From Streptomyces sp. S465 (lineage in GTDB: Bacteria; Actinomycetota; Actinomycetes; Streptomycetales; Streptomycetaceae), in assembly GCF_026898115.1 (NCBI RefSeq), contig NZ_CP114036.1, forward strand, positions 7,372,001-7,436,000: 64,000 nt of DNA, written 5' to 3'. Shown in pieces: positions 42,071 through 50,205 of the stretch (the first letter of the stretch is position 1; the number at the start of each line of letters is the position of its first letter). The notes beneath the pieces were generated by a model. It saw only the letters and a list, made by a program, of their open reading frames with translations. It did no database searches and was not told where the DNA came from. The position numbers and the translations under genes were made by a program.

Positions 42071-42393
42071 GCAACCACGTTGACCGCGCCCCGGCCGGCC
42101 GCCGGTGGATCAGCCTCGGCCTGCTGCTCGGCGGCCACTCATGCCACACCCCCGGCCCGCTCAGCGCCTTCCGCCCAGGCCAGGAGACACCCCTGAACTG
42201 GGACCCGGCCGCGCAATTGGACTCGGCACTGTGGGAGGTGCGGCACGCCGGATTCGATCCGGATGAGGACTACCCCCGCACGCCGGACCGCACCTGGCGA
42301 CTCGTCTGCACCGGATGCGGCACTCCCCGGAGGTTGAGCCTGACCGCCATCCGCGGCGGCAGGCGGTGCTGCGGGCCCGTGCCCACGTCCTGA
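42067..42393 (+). CDS. Small putative zinc-binding protein, unknown function
   Basis: 108 residues from GTG 42067, overlapping the stop of the preceding frame, with GGAG seven bases before. PAAQLDSALWEVRHAGFDPD may form two helices. RLVCTGCGTPRRLSLTAIRG and the following RRCCG give a CxxC...CC pattern suited to a treble-clef zinc site. I do not recognise the family. Likely part of the antitoxin-like operon. Confidence 0.6.
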   Translation: MSNHVDRAPAGRRWISLGLLLGGHSCHTPGPLSAFRPGQETPLNWDPAAQLDSALWEVRHAGFDPDEDYPRTPDRTWRLVCTGCGTPRRLSLTAIRGGRRCCGPVPTS

Positions 42394-42525
42394 CCGGGCG
42401 GGCCGCTGACCGTCCGGCCCCACCCGGGCACACCCCAGGTCAGCAGCCCGCTCCTCTCCTCCGTCCCGCGCCAGCGTCATGCCGGGGCGGACATCACCGA
42501 CATGCACACCAATAAGAGGACGGCT

Positions 42526-42969
42526 ATGAGCGGGGCCGTGCCCGCCAGCCTCCGACCGGACACCCCGATCGGCATCAAGTACGCCGATGACACCTGGCAG
42601 GCGATCTCCACCGCGAACGACTGGGGCCGCTGCGTCCTCGACGCCCTGGGCGACCACACCGGCGCGGTCCTCGAAGACACCGCGTTACGCCACCTGGTGT
42701 GGTTCGTGCCTCCGGGAGGAGTCGACGGCTGGCCCACCCCCGAACCACTGCGTCTGACCCTGTACCGGGCTGGAGACAGCCTCCTCGTGCCCCGACTGAA
42801 TGGATACCGGGGAGTCAACGTGTGGCTCCGCACCCCGAAGGCGAACGGACTGTTCACCGACCCCAACACGCTGCGCCTCGGCTATGGAAAGCCTGGTCGG
42901 GCCGCTGGATCAGGCAGCGGGACGAAGCCCCGTGGTGGTGTGCCACTTCTGCGCCACCCCCACGCGTGA
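42526..42969 (+). CDS. Hypothetical protein of Streptomyces type
   Basis: 147 residues. ATG 42526 is chosen because GAGGA lies six bases before it; ATG 42502 is also in frame. DTWQAISTANDWGRCVLDAL and VWFVPPGGVDGWPTPEPLRL, then LLVPRLNGYRGVNVWLRTPK, look like one folded domain of a conserved actinomycete protein. The last 30 residues overlap the next gene and are of low complexity. Function unknown; it belongs to the cluster of small genes next to the antitoxin-like frame. Confidence 0.6.
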   Translation: MSGAVPASLRPDTPIGIKYADDTWQAISTANDWGRCVLDALGDHTGAVLEDTALRHLVWFVPPGGVDGWPTPEPLRLTLYRAGDSLLVPRLNGYRGVNVWLRTPKANGLFTDPNTLRLGYGKPGRAAGSGSGTKPRGGVPLLRHPHA

Positions 42970-43099
42970 TGCTCAGGTGATCGACGCATGGGAGTCGTTC
43001 AGTACCGGCGCCCACGTCCGCTACGCCTGCCACCCCTGTCTGAGCGCGACCGGTGGCGACCGCGTCCACCTCCTCGCCCAGCCGGAAGGCCCGCAATGA
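42884..43099 (+). CDS. Small zinc-ribbon-like protein
   Basis: 71 residues from ATG 42884, inside the 3' end of the previous gene. VVVCHFCATPTRDAQVID and VRYACHPCLSATGGDRVHLL supply two CxxC knuckles 29 residues apart, a zinc ribbon. The overlap with the following 28-codon frame (ATGA) favours real translation. Function unknown. Confidence 0.6.
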   Translation: MESLVGPLDQAAGRSPVVVCHFCATPTRDAQVIDAWESFSTGAHVRYACHPCLSATGGDRVHLLAQPEGPQ

Positions 43100-43182
43100 G
43101 CCCCCGTACCGAGCAGATGCTGTGCGTCCTGGCCGTGGCCGCGCTCCTGGGCGTGCTCAGCTACGGCATCACCCACCCATGA
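43096..43182 (+). CDS. 28-residue membrane peptide
   Basis: ATG 43096 overlaps the previous stop. The peptide starts MSPRTEQMLCVLAVAALLGV and ends LSYGITHP, which is a single transmembrane helix with a short charged N-terminus. Tiny one-helix peptides at the end of such operons may be toxins or membrane anchors; neither is shown. Too short to be sure that it is translated. Confidence 0.4.
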   Translation: MSPRTEQMLCVLAVAALLGVLSYGITHP

Positions 43183-43232
43183 CCCTCACCCCGACCGGGG
43201 CGCGCCCACGAGTCCCGGCCGGGGTGGTCCCA

Positions 43233-43279
43233 GGCTCCGGCCGCCGCTTCCTACCCCCGAGGGGAGGGCGGCCGGAGCC
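43233..43279. terminator. Strong inverted repeat after the small-gene cluster
   Basis: GGCTCCGGCCGCC (43233-43245) and GGCGGCCGGAGCC (43267-43279), perfect over 13 bp around a 21-nt loop. It ends the small-gene operon and lies just before the recombinase fragment, so it could also mark a rearrangement junction. Confidence 0.55.
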
Positions 43280-43301
43280 GTCACGACAGAACTGACAGGT
43301 G

Positions 43302-43865
43302 GTCGGCATCGTCCGCACCGCCGCAGTCATCGTCCTGGCCGCGGCCTCCGGGATGCGCTCGTCCGAGCTGATGGAACTGGAAGTCGGCTGCTGCCGGTCG
43401 GAAGAATCCGCCCCCGGCCTGATCCGGTACCGGCTGGTCAGCAAGGTAATCAAAGGCCAGGGACTCGGCGGCGTCATCGACGAATGGGTGGTCATCGAAC
43501 CCGCCTACCGCGCTGCGGAACTCATCGAATGCCTGCACCCCGACCCTGTCGAAGGCGCGTCCCTACTGGGGCGGTTTGCCTTCGATATCCGCTACCGGTG
43601 GTTCCGGAACTGGATCAACTCCGAAGCCGGGGCACGGCTCGGCCTCGCCCCCACCCCGGACGGCCTCGTCAACCTGTGGCGACTACGCAGGACCCTTGCA
43701 CTGGAGATGGCCTACCGGCCCGGCGGCGTACTCGCAACCAAGATCCATCTGAAGCACATCGTCGTCGCGACAACCGAGGGCTACAGTTCCCGCCCCGGCG
43801 GGGCCCAGGCCGAGCTGCTGGCCGAGGTCAACAAGCTGGAGGGCGACCGCAATGGTCCTGGCGGA
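43302..43865 (+). pseudogene. Tyrosine recombinase, C-terminal part only
   Basis: The frame holds the catalytic half of a phage-integrase-like protein. IVLAAASGMRSSELMELEVG contains the first catalytic Arg. LWRLRRTLALEMAYRPGGVL holds the second Arg region, and IHLKHIVVATTEGYSSRPGG has the late His and the Tyr nucleophile. The N-terminal DNA-binding half is missing and the frame continues past 43865 into sequence that belongs to a murC fragment on the other strand. Second integrase relic in this island. Confidence 0.7.
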
Positions 43866-43872
43866 GTTCCGA

Positions 43873-44037
43873 AACTATCACCCCGGTGTACGAGCCGAGC
43901 GCGGAGGCCAGGTTGTGCGCCCGGATGCCGAGGGCGACCCCGGCGGCGAGCGCGGCGACCGCGTTGTGGGCGTAGTGGGCGCCCGGGACGGAGGGCGCGG
44001 ACACCTCGCCGAGCAGATCGCGCACCGCGTCACGCAC
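43873..44037 (-). pseudogene. murC: murC fragment
   Basis: About 55 codons on the - strand give VRDAVRDLLGEVSAPSVPGA then HYAHNAVAALAAGVALGIRA and HNLASALGSYTGV, the central-to-C-terminal junction of UDP-N-acetylmuramate-alanine ligase of actinomycete type. Both sides are cut: the integrase remnant abuts on the left, other sequence on the right. A full murC must be elsewhere in the genome, so this is a transposed piece or a scar of a recombination event. Confidence 0.7.
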
Positions 44038-44082
44038 CAAGGCCGCCTCGTCGGACCGCGGGCCGGACTGACCGCCCGCCTC

Positions 44083-45102
44083 TCACTCCTCCCGTGCGCC
44101 ACGGGCCACTTCGGCCATGACCTCCGTAGCGATGCCGAGGAGGGGGCGGAAGTCCCCGTAGGCGGCTTTCCACCACGCCGAGGTGCGCGGGTCGAGGATC
44201 TGGCACGTGATGAGCGCGTCCCAGTCGGCCGCCACCCGACACCGTTGCATGTGGTGGTCCTCGTGCGGGAAGTGCCCCGTGCGTCGTGCCTGCCCTACCC
44301 GCAACACGCTGCCCCGTAAGACAACGTCGCTGCTTTCATCGAGCAGCCGCAACGCGCGGTCCGTGTCGGTGAGGTTGGCCGTGCTGACCATGTCGATCAG
44401 ACTGACCATGCCGTCGCCGCGCGTGGGTCCCGGCTTGTAGCCCTGCTCCTCCATCAGCTCGCACAGGCGTCTCGCCCGAGGGTTGGCGGAGAGGAATGCC
44501 TCTTCCAGGGCCTTCTGGCTCAGCGTGCTGAGGGGCTGCCCCATCTCGGCACACATGACCCCAAAAGCCTCGCGCAGACCGGTTCTCCAGGCGCGCTTCC
44601 CCCCGGTGGCTTTCTGCACGTCCTCCAGGAAGGCGTTGATCTGATCCTGGCTGATCCCGCGAATCTGGGCGAGGCGGACGATCATCCCAAGCATCGGCTT
44701 GGGTGACAGCGGAAGCAGCGCCTCGATGGCCTTCTGGGAGTAGACGTTGATTCTAGGAGGCGGCGGTCCGATCTCAGGTCGCTTCAGGAGGTTCTCGACT
44801 CCCTTCCGCAGTGCGGTGCGGAGGTTGCGGGTGGCGCCGGGATCCGGGTTCATCGCCAGTAGCCTCCCTTTCACCCCCGGGCACAGCTGGCCGGCAGTAC
44901 GGGCCCCAGCGCAGAGTTCGGCGGCCAGCACTGCGTTATCGATCTCTTCAGCCGCGGCATCCGCGGTCAGCTTCGGAATGAAGCCGACGTCGTAGTCCCG
45001 AAGAAACGTCTTGTCCTTATAGACGTCCGGACCGTAGCCAGCAGCGTCCAAGGCCTGCCGTACGGGCCGGAACGCGAGGGGTGGCTTGTTATTACGGCTC
45101 AC
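44083..45102 (-). CDS. Unknown protein, 339 residues
   Basis: GTG 45102 gives an uninterrupted frame with normal Streptomyces third-position bias. It looks mainly helical: DNAVLAAELCAGARTAGQLC, TRNLRTALRKGVENLLKRPE, SQKAIEALLPLSPKPMLGMI, QDQINAFLEDVQKATGGKRA, and a C-terminal part with TGHFPHEDHHMQRCRVAADW that is rich in His and Cys. No family is recognised, no signal peptide, no membrane helix. No good ribosome site is seen. It is the last gene of the island before a terminator. Confidence 0.65.
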   Translation of the reverse strand: MSRNNKPPLAFRPVRQALDAAGYGPDVYKDKTFLRDYDVGFIPKLTADAAAEEIDNAVLAAELCAGARTAGQLCPGVKGRLLAMNPDPGATRNLRTALRKGVENLLKRPEIGPPPPRINVYSQKAIEALLPLSPKPMLGMIVRLAQIRGISQDQINAFLEDVQKATGGKRAWRTGLREAFGVMCAEMGQPLSTLSQKALEEAFLSANPRARRLCELMEEQGYKPGPTRGDGMVSLIDMVSTANLTDTDRALRLLDESSDVVLRGSVLRVGQARRTGHFPHEDHHMQRCRVAADWDALITCQILDPRTSAWWKAAYGDFRPLLGIATEVMAEVARGAREE

Positions 45103-45132
45103 GCCCGAGGCTACAGGGTGTCCCGTATGCGA

Positions 45133-45165
45133 CTCGGCCCGCCATCTTGCTGGGGGCGGGCCGAG
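45133..45165 (-). terminator. Terminator after the NAD(P)-binding gene
   Basis: CTCGGCCCGCC (45133-45143) and GGCGGGCCGAG (45155-45165), a perfect 11-bp stem. It lies downstream of the - strand gene at 45188 and upstream of the unknown gene, and probably separates the chromosomal-type genes from the island. Confidence 0.7.
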
Positions 45166-45187
45166 GTCTGGTTGTGTGGGCCGGTGG

Positions 45188-45838
45188 TCAGTAGCCGACG
45201 GTGAAGCGCTGGTGGTGGTGGCGGGGCAGCTCGATCTCGTCGAGGAGGGCGACGGCGTAGTCCTCGACGGAGATGGTGCTGTTGCCGTCTCCGTCGGTGA
45301 CGAGCTCGTCTAGGGCGGTCCGATAGACGCCGGTGCGGTCGCCGGGGGCGATGTCCGCCGCGGGGCTGAGGTTGGTCCAGTCGACGTCGGTGACGGTCCG
45401 GTAGTGGTCGAGGGCGTCGCCGTGGGCGTGCATGATCTGCAGGAGGAACTCGGGCAGGCCGGGGGCGTCCCAGACCTGCTTGCCGTCGGGGGTGCGCAGG
45501 GAGCCGGCGCCGCCGACGGTGATCAGGCGGGGAGCCTGTGCGCCGAGGGTGCGCAGACCTTCGGTGAGGGCTTCGGCGGCGGGCCGGATGGTGGCGAGGT
45601 GGCCGGGGCCGTCGCCGCCGCCGACGGCGCTGACGACGACGTCCTGGTCCTTCGCGGCGGCGGTGATCGACTGGGGGTCGAGGACGTCGCCCGTGGTGAC
45701 GGTCAGGTCGGCGTGTTGCTCGGTGACCTTCGCCCGGTCGCGGACGACGGCGGTGACGTGGTGGCCTCGGCGCAGGGCCTCGCGGACGATGGCGGAGCCG
45801 ATGATGCCGTTGGCGCCGAAGACAGCGATGTTCGTCAT
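45188..45838 (-). CDS. NAD(P)H-binding protein (NmrA/SDR-like, atypical)
   Basis: 216 residues from ATG 45838 with AAGGA upstream. It begins MTNIAVFGANGIIGSAIVRE, a Rossmann fold with GANGIIG, then HHVTAVVRDRAKV, TTGDVLDPQSITAAAKDQDV, APRLITVGGAGSL and VDWTNLSPAADIAPGDRTG. The family senses or uses NAD(P) and often takes part in redox control, usually without a full catalytic Tyr-Lys pair. Same strand as, and 138 bp from, the quinone oxidoreductase. Confidence 0.87.
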   Translation of the reverse strand: MTNIAVFGANGIIGSAIVREALRRGHHVTAVVRDRAKVTEQHADLTVTTGDVLDPQSITAAAKDQDVVVSAVGGGDGPGHLATIRPAAEALTEGLRTLGAQAPRLITVGGAGSLRTPDGKQVWDAPGLPEFLLQIMHAHGDALDHYRTVTDVDWTNLSPAADIAPGDRTGVYRTALDELVTDGDGNSTISVEDYAVALLDEIELPRHHHQRFTVGY

Positions 45839-45976
45839 GGGATGTCCTTCGTGGTTCCGTCGGTGTCCGGGCCGTGCTCGACGGCAGGGGCGCAGTGGCA
45901 GAGCGATCGGTCGGCGCCCGGCGGCACCTGCACACCGTGCAGGTGCCGCCATTGCCGTCGTCCGCGCGCGAGTGGT

Positions 45977-46879
45977 TCACGGCACGAGGACGATGCGTCC
46001 GCGCAGACCCCCCTCGGCGAGACGTGCGTGCGCCGCCTCGGCGTCCGCGAGGGAGAAGGTTTCGGCGATGCGGGCCAGCACGACGCCTTGGTCGGCCAGT
46101 TGGGACAGTTCGGCGAGCTGGGTGCCGTCGGCGTGTACGTCCAGGGCGTCGACGCGGATGCCGCGTTCGGATGCCGGCTCCTGGCCGGGCCATACGCCGA
46201 TGTAGGCGCCGCCGTCGCGGACCGGTGCGAGGGCCGGATTGCCGAGGATCGCGGTGTCGATGACGCCGTCGAAGGCGGCCGAGGGGAGGGCCGCGTCGCG
46301 GGGCAGGAAGTCGTCGGCGCCCCGGCTGCGCAGGAACTGCTCGTCGCGCGCGGAGGCGAGGGCGGTGACCTTCAGGCCGCGGTGGTGGGCGAGTTCCACG
46401 GTGTGCGCGCCGACGCCGCCCGCCGCGCCGGTGACCAGCAGGCTCTGCCCGGCCTTGAGCGCGGCCATGTCCAGGGCCTGCGCGGCGGAGAGCGCATTGA
46501 GGGGGAGGGCCGCGGCGTGGGTGTCGTCCAGGGTCGTCGGGGCCGGTGCGATCGCGTCCGCGGGGAGCACGACGTACTCGGCATGGGTGCCCAGCGGGGT
46601 GTGATGCCCGGTGGACAGGCCGATGACCCGGTCACCCGGGGACCAGCTCACCCCGTCGCCGACGCTGTCGATGGTGCCGGCGACGTCCCAGCCCGGGCCG
46701 ACGTGCTCGCCCGCGCTACCGAAGACGCCGGCCCGCATCGCCGCGTCCACGGGGTTCAGGGCGGCCGCCGCCACCTTCATCCGGACCTGGCCCGGGCCCG
46801 CTTCGGGCACCGGGAATTCCGTGATCTCGACTGCTTCGGGGCCGCCGAAGCGGGGCACGATCGCGGCACGCATGAGCAT
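45977..46879 (-). CDS. Zinc-independent quinone oxidoreductase / MDR-family reductase
   Basis: 300 residues from ATG 46879 behind AGGAGG. Medium-chain fold without the zinc ligands: AAIVPRFGGPEAVEITEFPV, AALNPVDAAMRAGVF, GPGWDVAGTIDSVGDGVS, GDRVIGL, then the NADPH site LLVTGAAGGVGAHTVELAHH. It probably reduces quinones or enones with NADPH. Divergent from an HxlR regulator, a common pair for redox or electrophile response; the 143-bp gap contains AGTATGGAAGTCCGTACA near 46962-46980, a possible operator. Confidence 0.9.
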   Translation of the reverse strand: MLMRAAIVPRFGGPEAVEITEFPVPEAGPGQVRMKVAAAALNPVDAAMRAGVFGSAGEHVGPGWDVAGTIDSVGDGVSWSPGDRVIGLSTGHHTPLGTHAEYVVLPADAIAPAPTTLDDTHAAALPLNALSAAQALDMAALKAGQSLLVTGAAGGVGAHTVELAHHRGLKVTALASARDEQFLRSRGADDFLPRDAALPSAAFDGVIDTAILGNPALAPVRDGGAYIGVWPGQEPASERGIRVDALDVHADGTQLAELSQLADQGVVLARIAETFSLADAEAAHARLAEGGLRGRIVLVP

Positions 46880-47022
46880 GCTGTTCCTCCTGCGATGGGT
46901 GAGCGCGGGACGAGTCACCGTCCAGCCGTTTCTTACCTTTGGTGCGCAACCCCACTCTGCGGCAGTATGGAAGTCCGTACAAAAGGCACACGCGTGTAAG
47001 TGAGACGAGAGGCAGGCGCACC

Positions 47023-47442
47023 ATGGCCCCCGAGTCCCCGGCCGATCGCGTACCGGAGCGGGCGGGACCGTGCGCGCGCTGGCCCGCCGAGCACGGCGAG
47101 ACCATGCGGCAGATCGTCGAGCGGGCCGGTGACAAGTGGTCCGTGCTCGTGATCGGCACGCTGGAGCACGGCCCCCTGCGCTACACCGACCTGCAGCGCT
47201 CCATCCCCGGCATCTCCCAGCGCATGCTCACCCACACCCTGCGCCAGCTGCGCCGCGACGGCCTGGTCACCCGCACCGCCTACCCCGAAGTGCCGCCGCG
47301 CGTCGAGTACGCGCTGACCGACCTGGGCGCGACGCTGCTGGTCGCGGTCACCGCCATGGTCGACTGGGCGGGCACCCACCACGACGAGATCATCCGCAAT
47401 CGCGCCCACTTCGACCGCGAGGCCGCCGAGCCGCGGACCTGA
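47023..47442 (+). CDS. HxlR-family transcriptional regulator
   Basis: 139 residues from ATG 47023 (GAGGCAGG in front). A winged helix of the HxlR/DUF24 class: ARWPAEHGETMRQIVERAGD, KWSVLVIGTLEHGPLRYTDL, IPGISQRMLTHTLRQLRRDG and LVTRTAYPEVPPRVEYALTD. One Cys (PCARW) near the N-terminus is where HxlR members sense quinones or aldehydes by oxidation. Likely controls the divergent reductase. Confidence 0.93.
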   Translation: MAPESPADRVPERAGPCARWPAEHGETMRQIVERAGDKWSVLVIGTLEHGPLRYTDLQRSIPGISQRMLTHTLRQLRRDGLVTRTAYPEVPPRVEYALTDLGATLLVAVTAMVDWAGTHHDEIIRNRAHFDREAAEPRT

Positions 47443-47467
47443 GCCGTGTCGGTGCCGGCCGCGTCCG

Positions 47468-48868
47468 TCACCGGAGCTCGGCCGTTTCGGTGGACTCGTT
47501 CCGGGGCGCGGTCACGGTGCGCTTCTGTTCCAGGCGCCGCAGCGCCCTCGGCGCCGTCTCGGGCAGGGCCATCAGGCACGCCAGGGAGAGGACGCAGGTT
47601 CCGGCGAGGTAGTAGCCGACGTTGACGGCGTTGCCGGTGGCGGCGACGATCCGGTTCGCGATCAGCGGCGAGATGCCCCCGCCGAGCACTGCCCCGAGGT
47701 GGAAGGCGATGCCCATGCCGGACTGGCGCTGGTCGCGGGGGAAGAGCTCGGTGAAGAAGGTGTACATCGGGCCGAAGAGGATGCCGGTGGTCGCGAAGCC
47801 GAGCGCCAGTGCGGCGGTGAGGGCGCCCATCGAACCCGTTCCGGCGAGCGGGAAGACGACCAGCACCGCGACCAGCGACGCGAGCGCCCCGGCGGACATG
47901 ACCGGCCGTCGGCCGAACCGGTCCGAGGCCCAGGCGCCGAGGACGTTGGCGGCCGCGTGGACCACGAGGCCGAGGGTGCTGGCGTTGACCACGTCCTGCC
48001 GGGGCAGGCCGAGGCCGTCGGGCGCGGCGGACGTCGCGTAGGACATCATGAAGGTTGCCAGCGCGAACGTGCACGAGTTCAGGCCGATGTTCACGCCGGC
48101 GGCCAGCAGCACTCGCCGCCAGTTGGAGCGGAACACATCGGCCACCGGGCGCCGGTTCCTGAGGGTCTCGCCCTCCTCACGCACCATCTGCTGGAAGACC
48201 GGGCTCTCCGCCACGCCCCGGCGGATCCAGATGCCGATGACGATGGCGATGCCACCGGCGAGGAAGGGCAGCCGCCAGCCCCAGGACTCGACGCTGGAGT
48301 CCGGCAGGAAGAGCACGGCGGTGAACGCCAGATTGGCGAGGATGTTGCCGACCGGTGAGCCGAGGGCGACGAACACGCCGTACCGGGCCCGTTTCTGGTC
48401 GGGGGCGTGCTCGATGGCCAGGGCGGCGGCGCCGCCGGTCTCGCCGCCGCGGAAGAGTCCGTGGGCCATCCGCAGGACGACCAGGAGCAGTGGCGCCGTC
48501 ACCCCGATCTGGGCGTAGGTCGGCAGCAGCCCCATCAGGACGGTCGCCGCGCCCATGCCGATGAAAGTGAGGAGCAGCGCGAAGCGCCGCCCGTACCGGT
48601 CGCCGAGCCAGCCGAACCCGGCGGCGCCGAGCGGGGCCATCAGGAAGCCGATGGCGAAGGTCGCAAGGCCGAGGAAGGTGCCGAACCAGGCGTCGCCGGT
48701 CTGGAAGAAGGTGTCGGTGAGGACGAGCGTGGTCGCCGTCCCGTAGATGGCGAAGTCGTAGAACTCCAGGGAGGTGCCCACGCCACTGGCCATGGCGATG
48801 CGGACGATGCCGGTGCGGGGCGGCGCCGCCGCGGTCGGTTTGGCCGCCGTCGATATCTGCTCGGTCAT
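47468..48868 (-). CDS. MHS-type MFS transporter
   Basis: 466 residues, 12 membrane segments. Metabolite:H+ symporter family signatures: IAMASGVGTSLEFYDFAIYG at the first helix, GWLGDRYGRRFALLLTFIGM between helices 2 and 3, RMAHGLFRGGETGGAAALAI, WGWRLPFLAGGIAIVIGIWI, FFTELFPRDQRQSGMGIAFH. Members import aromatic acids, shikimate and other organic acids. Last gene of the aromatic-oxygenase operon, so it probably brings in the aromatic substrate. Confidence 0.92.
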   Translation of the reverse strand: MTEQISTAAKPTAAAPPRTGIVRIAMASGVGTSLEFYDFAIYGTATTLVLTDTFFQTGDAWFGTFLGLATFAIGFLMAPLGAAGFGWLGDRYGRRFALLLTFIGMGAATVLMGLLPTYAQIGVTAPLLLVVLRMAHGLFRGGETGGAAALAIEHAPDQKRARYGVFVALGSPVGNILANLAFTAVLFLPDSSVESWGWRLPFLAGGIAIVIGIWIRRGVAESPVFQQMVREEGETLRNRRPVADVFRSNWRRVLLAAGVNIGLNSCTFALATFMMSYATSAAPDGLGLPRQDVVNASTLGLVVHAAANVLGAWASDRFGRRPVMSAGALASLVAVLVVFPLAGTGSMGALTAALALGFATTGILFGPMYTFFTELFPRDQRQSGMGIAFHLGAVLGGGISPLIANRIVAATGNAVNVGYYLAGTCVLSLACLMALPETAPRALRRLEQKRTVTAPRNESTETAELR

Positions 48869-48886
48869 GTGTGTACCTCGGGCCTG

Positions 48887-50128
48887 TCAGGGGAGTTTCG
48901 GTGCGTAGTCGGCAGGTGGTTTGCCGCCGGTCAGTTCGGTGATCCGCTCGGCGTGGTCGAGTGCGGCGGCGAGGATCGCCCGGAAGCGTTCGACTCCGGA
49001 GCCGGGGCCGAAGCCGCCCACCATGAGCTCGAAGGCGACGCGCTGGTCGGCGCCGAAGACCGGCACCTGGAGGGTGCGGGCGTGGTGCTGCGGGCGGGGG
49101 TCGCGGCAGTAGTCCGCGTATCCGGACGCCATCCGCTCCCAGAGCCGGGCGAGGGCGCTGTGCCCGTCCCCGGCCCCGGGGCCGCTTCGTGCTTCGGCGG
49201 TCAGCCCGCCGAAGTGTTCGGTGAGGGTGTGCCCGAAGGAGATGGCGTAGCCCTGCTCGCGGACCAGGGCGAGGGTGTCGTCGAGGAGGGGGGTGTCGAC
49301 GCGGCCCATCAGGCGTCGGGCGCCCTCCACCCAGGCGCGGTGGAGGTCCGGTTCGCACCAGGCGGCGAAGCCGGGGTCCATCGGTGCCGCGAAGGGGAAG
49401 CAGGTCCCGACGTACGGCTGTTGGGTGTCGGCCGCCGTGAGCACGACCACTTGGCCGCGCACCACGGTGGACAGGGCGCACTCGACGTCCAGCTCCCGGG
49501 CGAGGTCCTGGACGAGGTCGCCGACGCCCGCGGCGATGCGGAGCCGGGAGCCCAGTTCGGCGAGTTCGACACCGGTGACGCGCGGAGCGAACGATCCGTA
49601 GCCGCCGTTGAGAAAGACGAGCGGTGCCTCGTCGGCGCGGGGGCCGAGGCCCAGGTCCTCCACCGCGCCCAGCACCATCACGTGGTCCCCGGCCGGCAGC
49701 ACGTCGTGCACCGTGGCGTCGAACCAGGCCACCGCGCTCCGCAGCCGGGGCACACCGTGCTCGTCGAACTCCCAGGCGTCGCCGGTGAACCGGTCCTCGG
49801 GGGCGGCGGCGAAGAATTCCCGGCACAGACCCTCGTGCTCGGCGCCCAGGACGGAGGCGCGGAACCGGCCGGCGCGCCGGATGCCGGCGTAGGTCCGGGA
49901 CCGCGTCTGGGGCAGGAACCCGACCAGGGGCGGGTCCTCGGACACCGAGGTGAAGGTGCCGACGACCATCCCGATCGGGCCGCCCGACTCGTCGACCGAC
50001 GTGATGATGGTGATGCCGGTCGGATACCGCCCCAGGACCGAGCGCCATCGCGACTTGGGCGGTGGCTGCGGGGTCATCACCGGGTTGCCCTCGGGTGCGG
50101 TCTGCTGTTGTCTCTGACTACCCATCAT
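48887..50128 (-). CDS. Flavin reductase with a C-terminal effector-like domain
   Basis: 413 residues from ATG 50128 (AGGG upstream; ATG 50125 or a later ATG near 50077 are possible). Residues 20-185: HpaC-like flavin reductase (RSVLGRYPTGITIITSVDES, GMVVGTFTSVSEDPPLVGFL, EDRFTGDAWEFDEHGVPRLR). Residues about 200-410: an extra domain resembling the ligand domain of IclR regulators (VVRGQVVVLTAADTQQPYVG, LHRAWVEGARRL, GYAISFGHTLTEHFGGLTAE). Gives reduced flavin to the group D monooxygenase of the operon; the extra domain may make it responsive to the aromatic substrate, as in some hydroxyphenylacetate reductases. Confidence 0.85.
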   Translation of the reverse strand: MMGSQRQQQTAPEGNPVMTPQPPPKSRWRSVLGRYPTGITIITSVDESGGPIGMVVGTFTSVSEDPPLVGFLPQTRSRTYAGIRRAGRFRASVLGAEHEGLCREFFAAAPEDRFTGDAWEFDEHGVPRLRSAVAWFDATVHDVLPAGDHVMVLGAVEDLGLGPRADEAPLVFLNGGYGSFAPRVTGVELAELGSRLRIAAGVGDLVQDLARELDVECALSTVVRGQVVVLTAADTQQPYVGTCFPFAAPMDPGFAAWCEPDLHRAWVEGARRLMGRVDTPLLDDTLALVREQGYAISFGHTLTEHFGGLTAEARSGPGAGDGHSALARLWERMASGYADYCRDPRPQHHARTLQVPVFGADQRVAFELMVGGFGPGSGVERFRAILAAALDHAERITELTGGKPPADYAPKLP

Positions 50129-50205
50129 TTTCCCTGTCGGAATGAGGGCCCGAGGTGGTCGCGCCGGGACCGTGTCGGTCTTGTCGGAGTCACCGCGGGC
50201 GGCGG

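Noticed and set aside
43828..44040. The murC-like frame as a real small gene
   Set aside because: It covers only an internal stretch of MurC, lacks ATP-binding and catalytic parts and has no proper start or end.
35094..45110. A right attachment site (second copy of the tRNA-Leu 3' end)
   Set aside because: I looked for GGGGGTTCAAGTCCCCC and TCGGACAC elsewhere in the window and found none, so no attR is reported.
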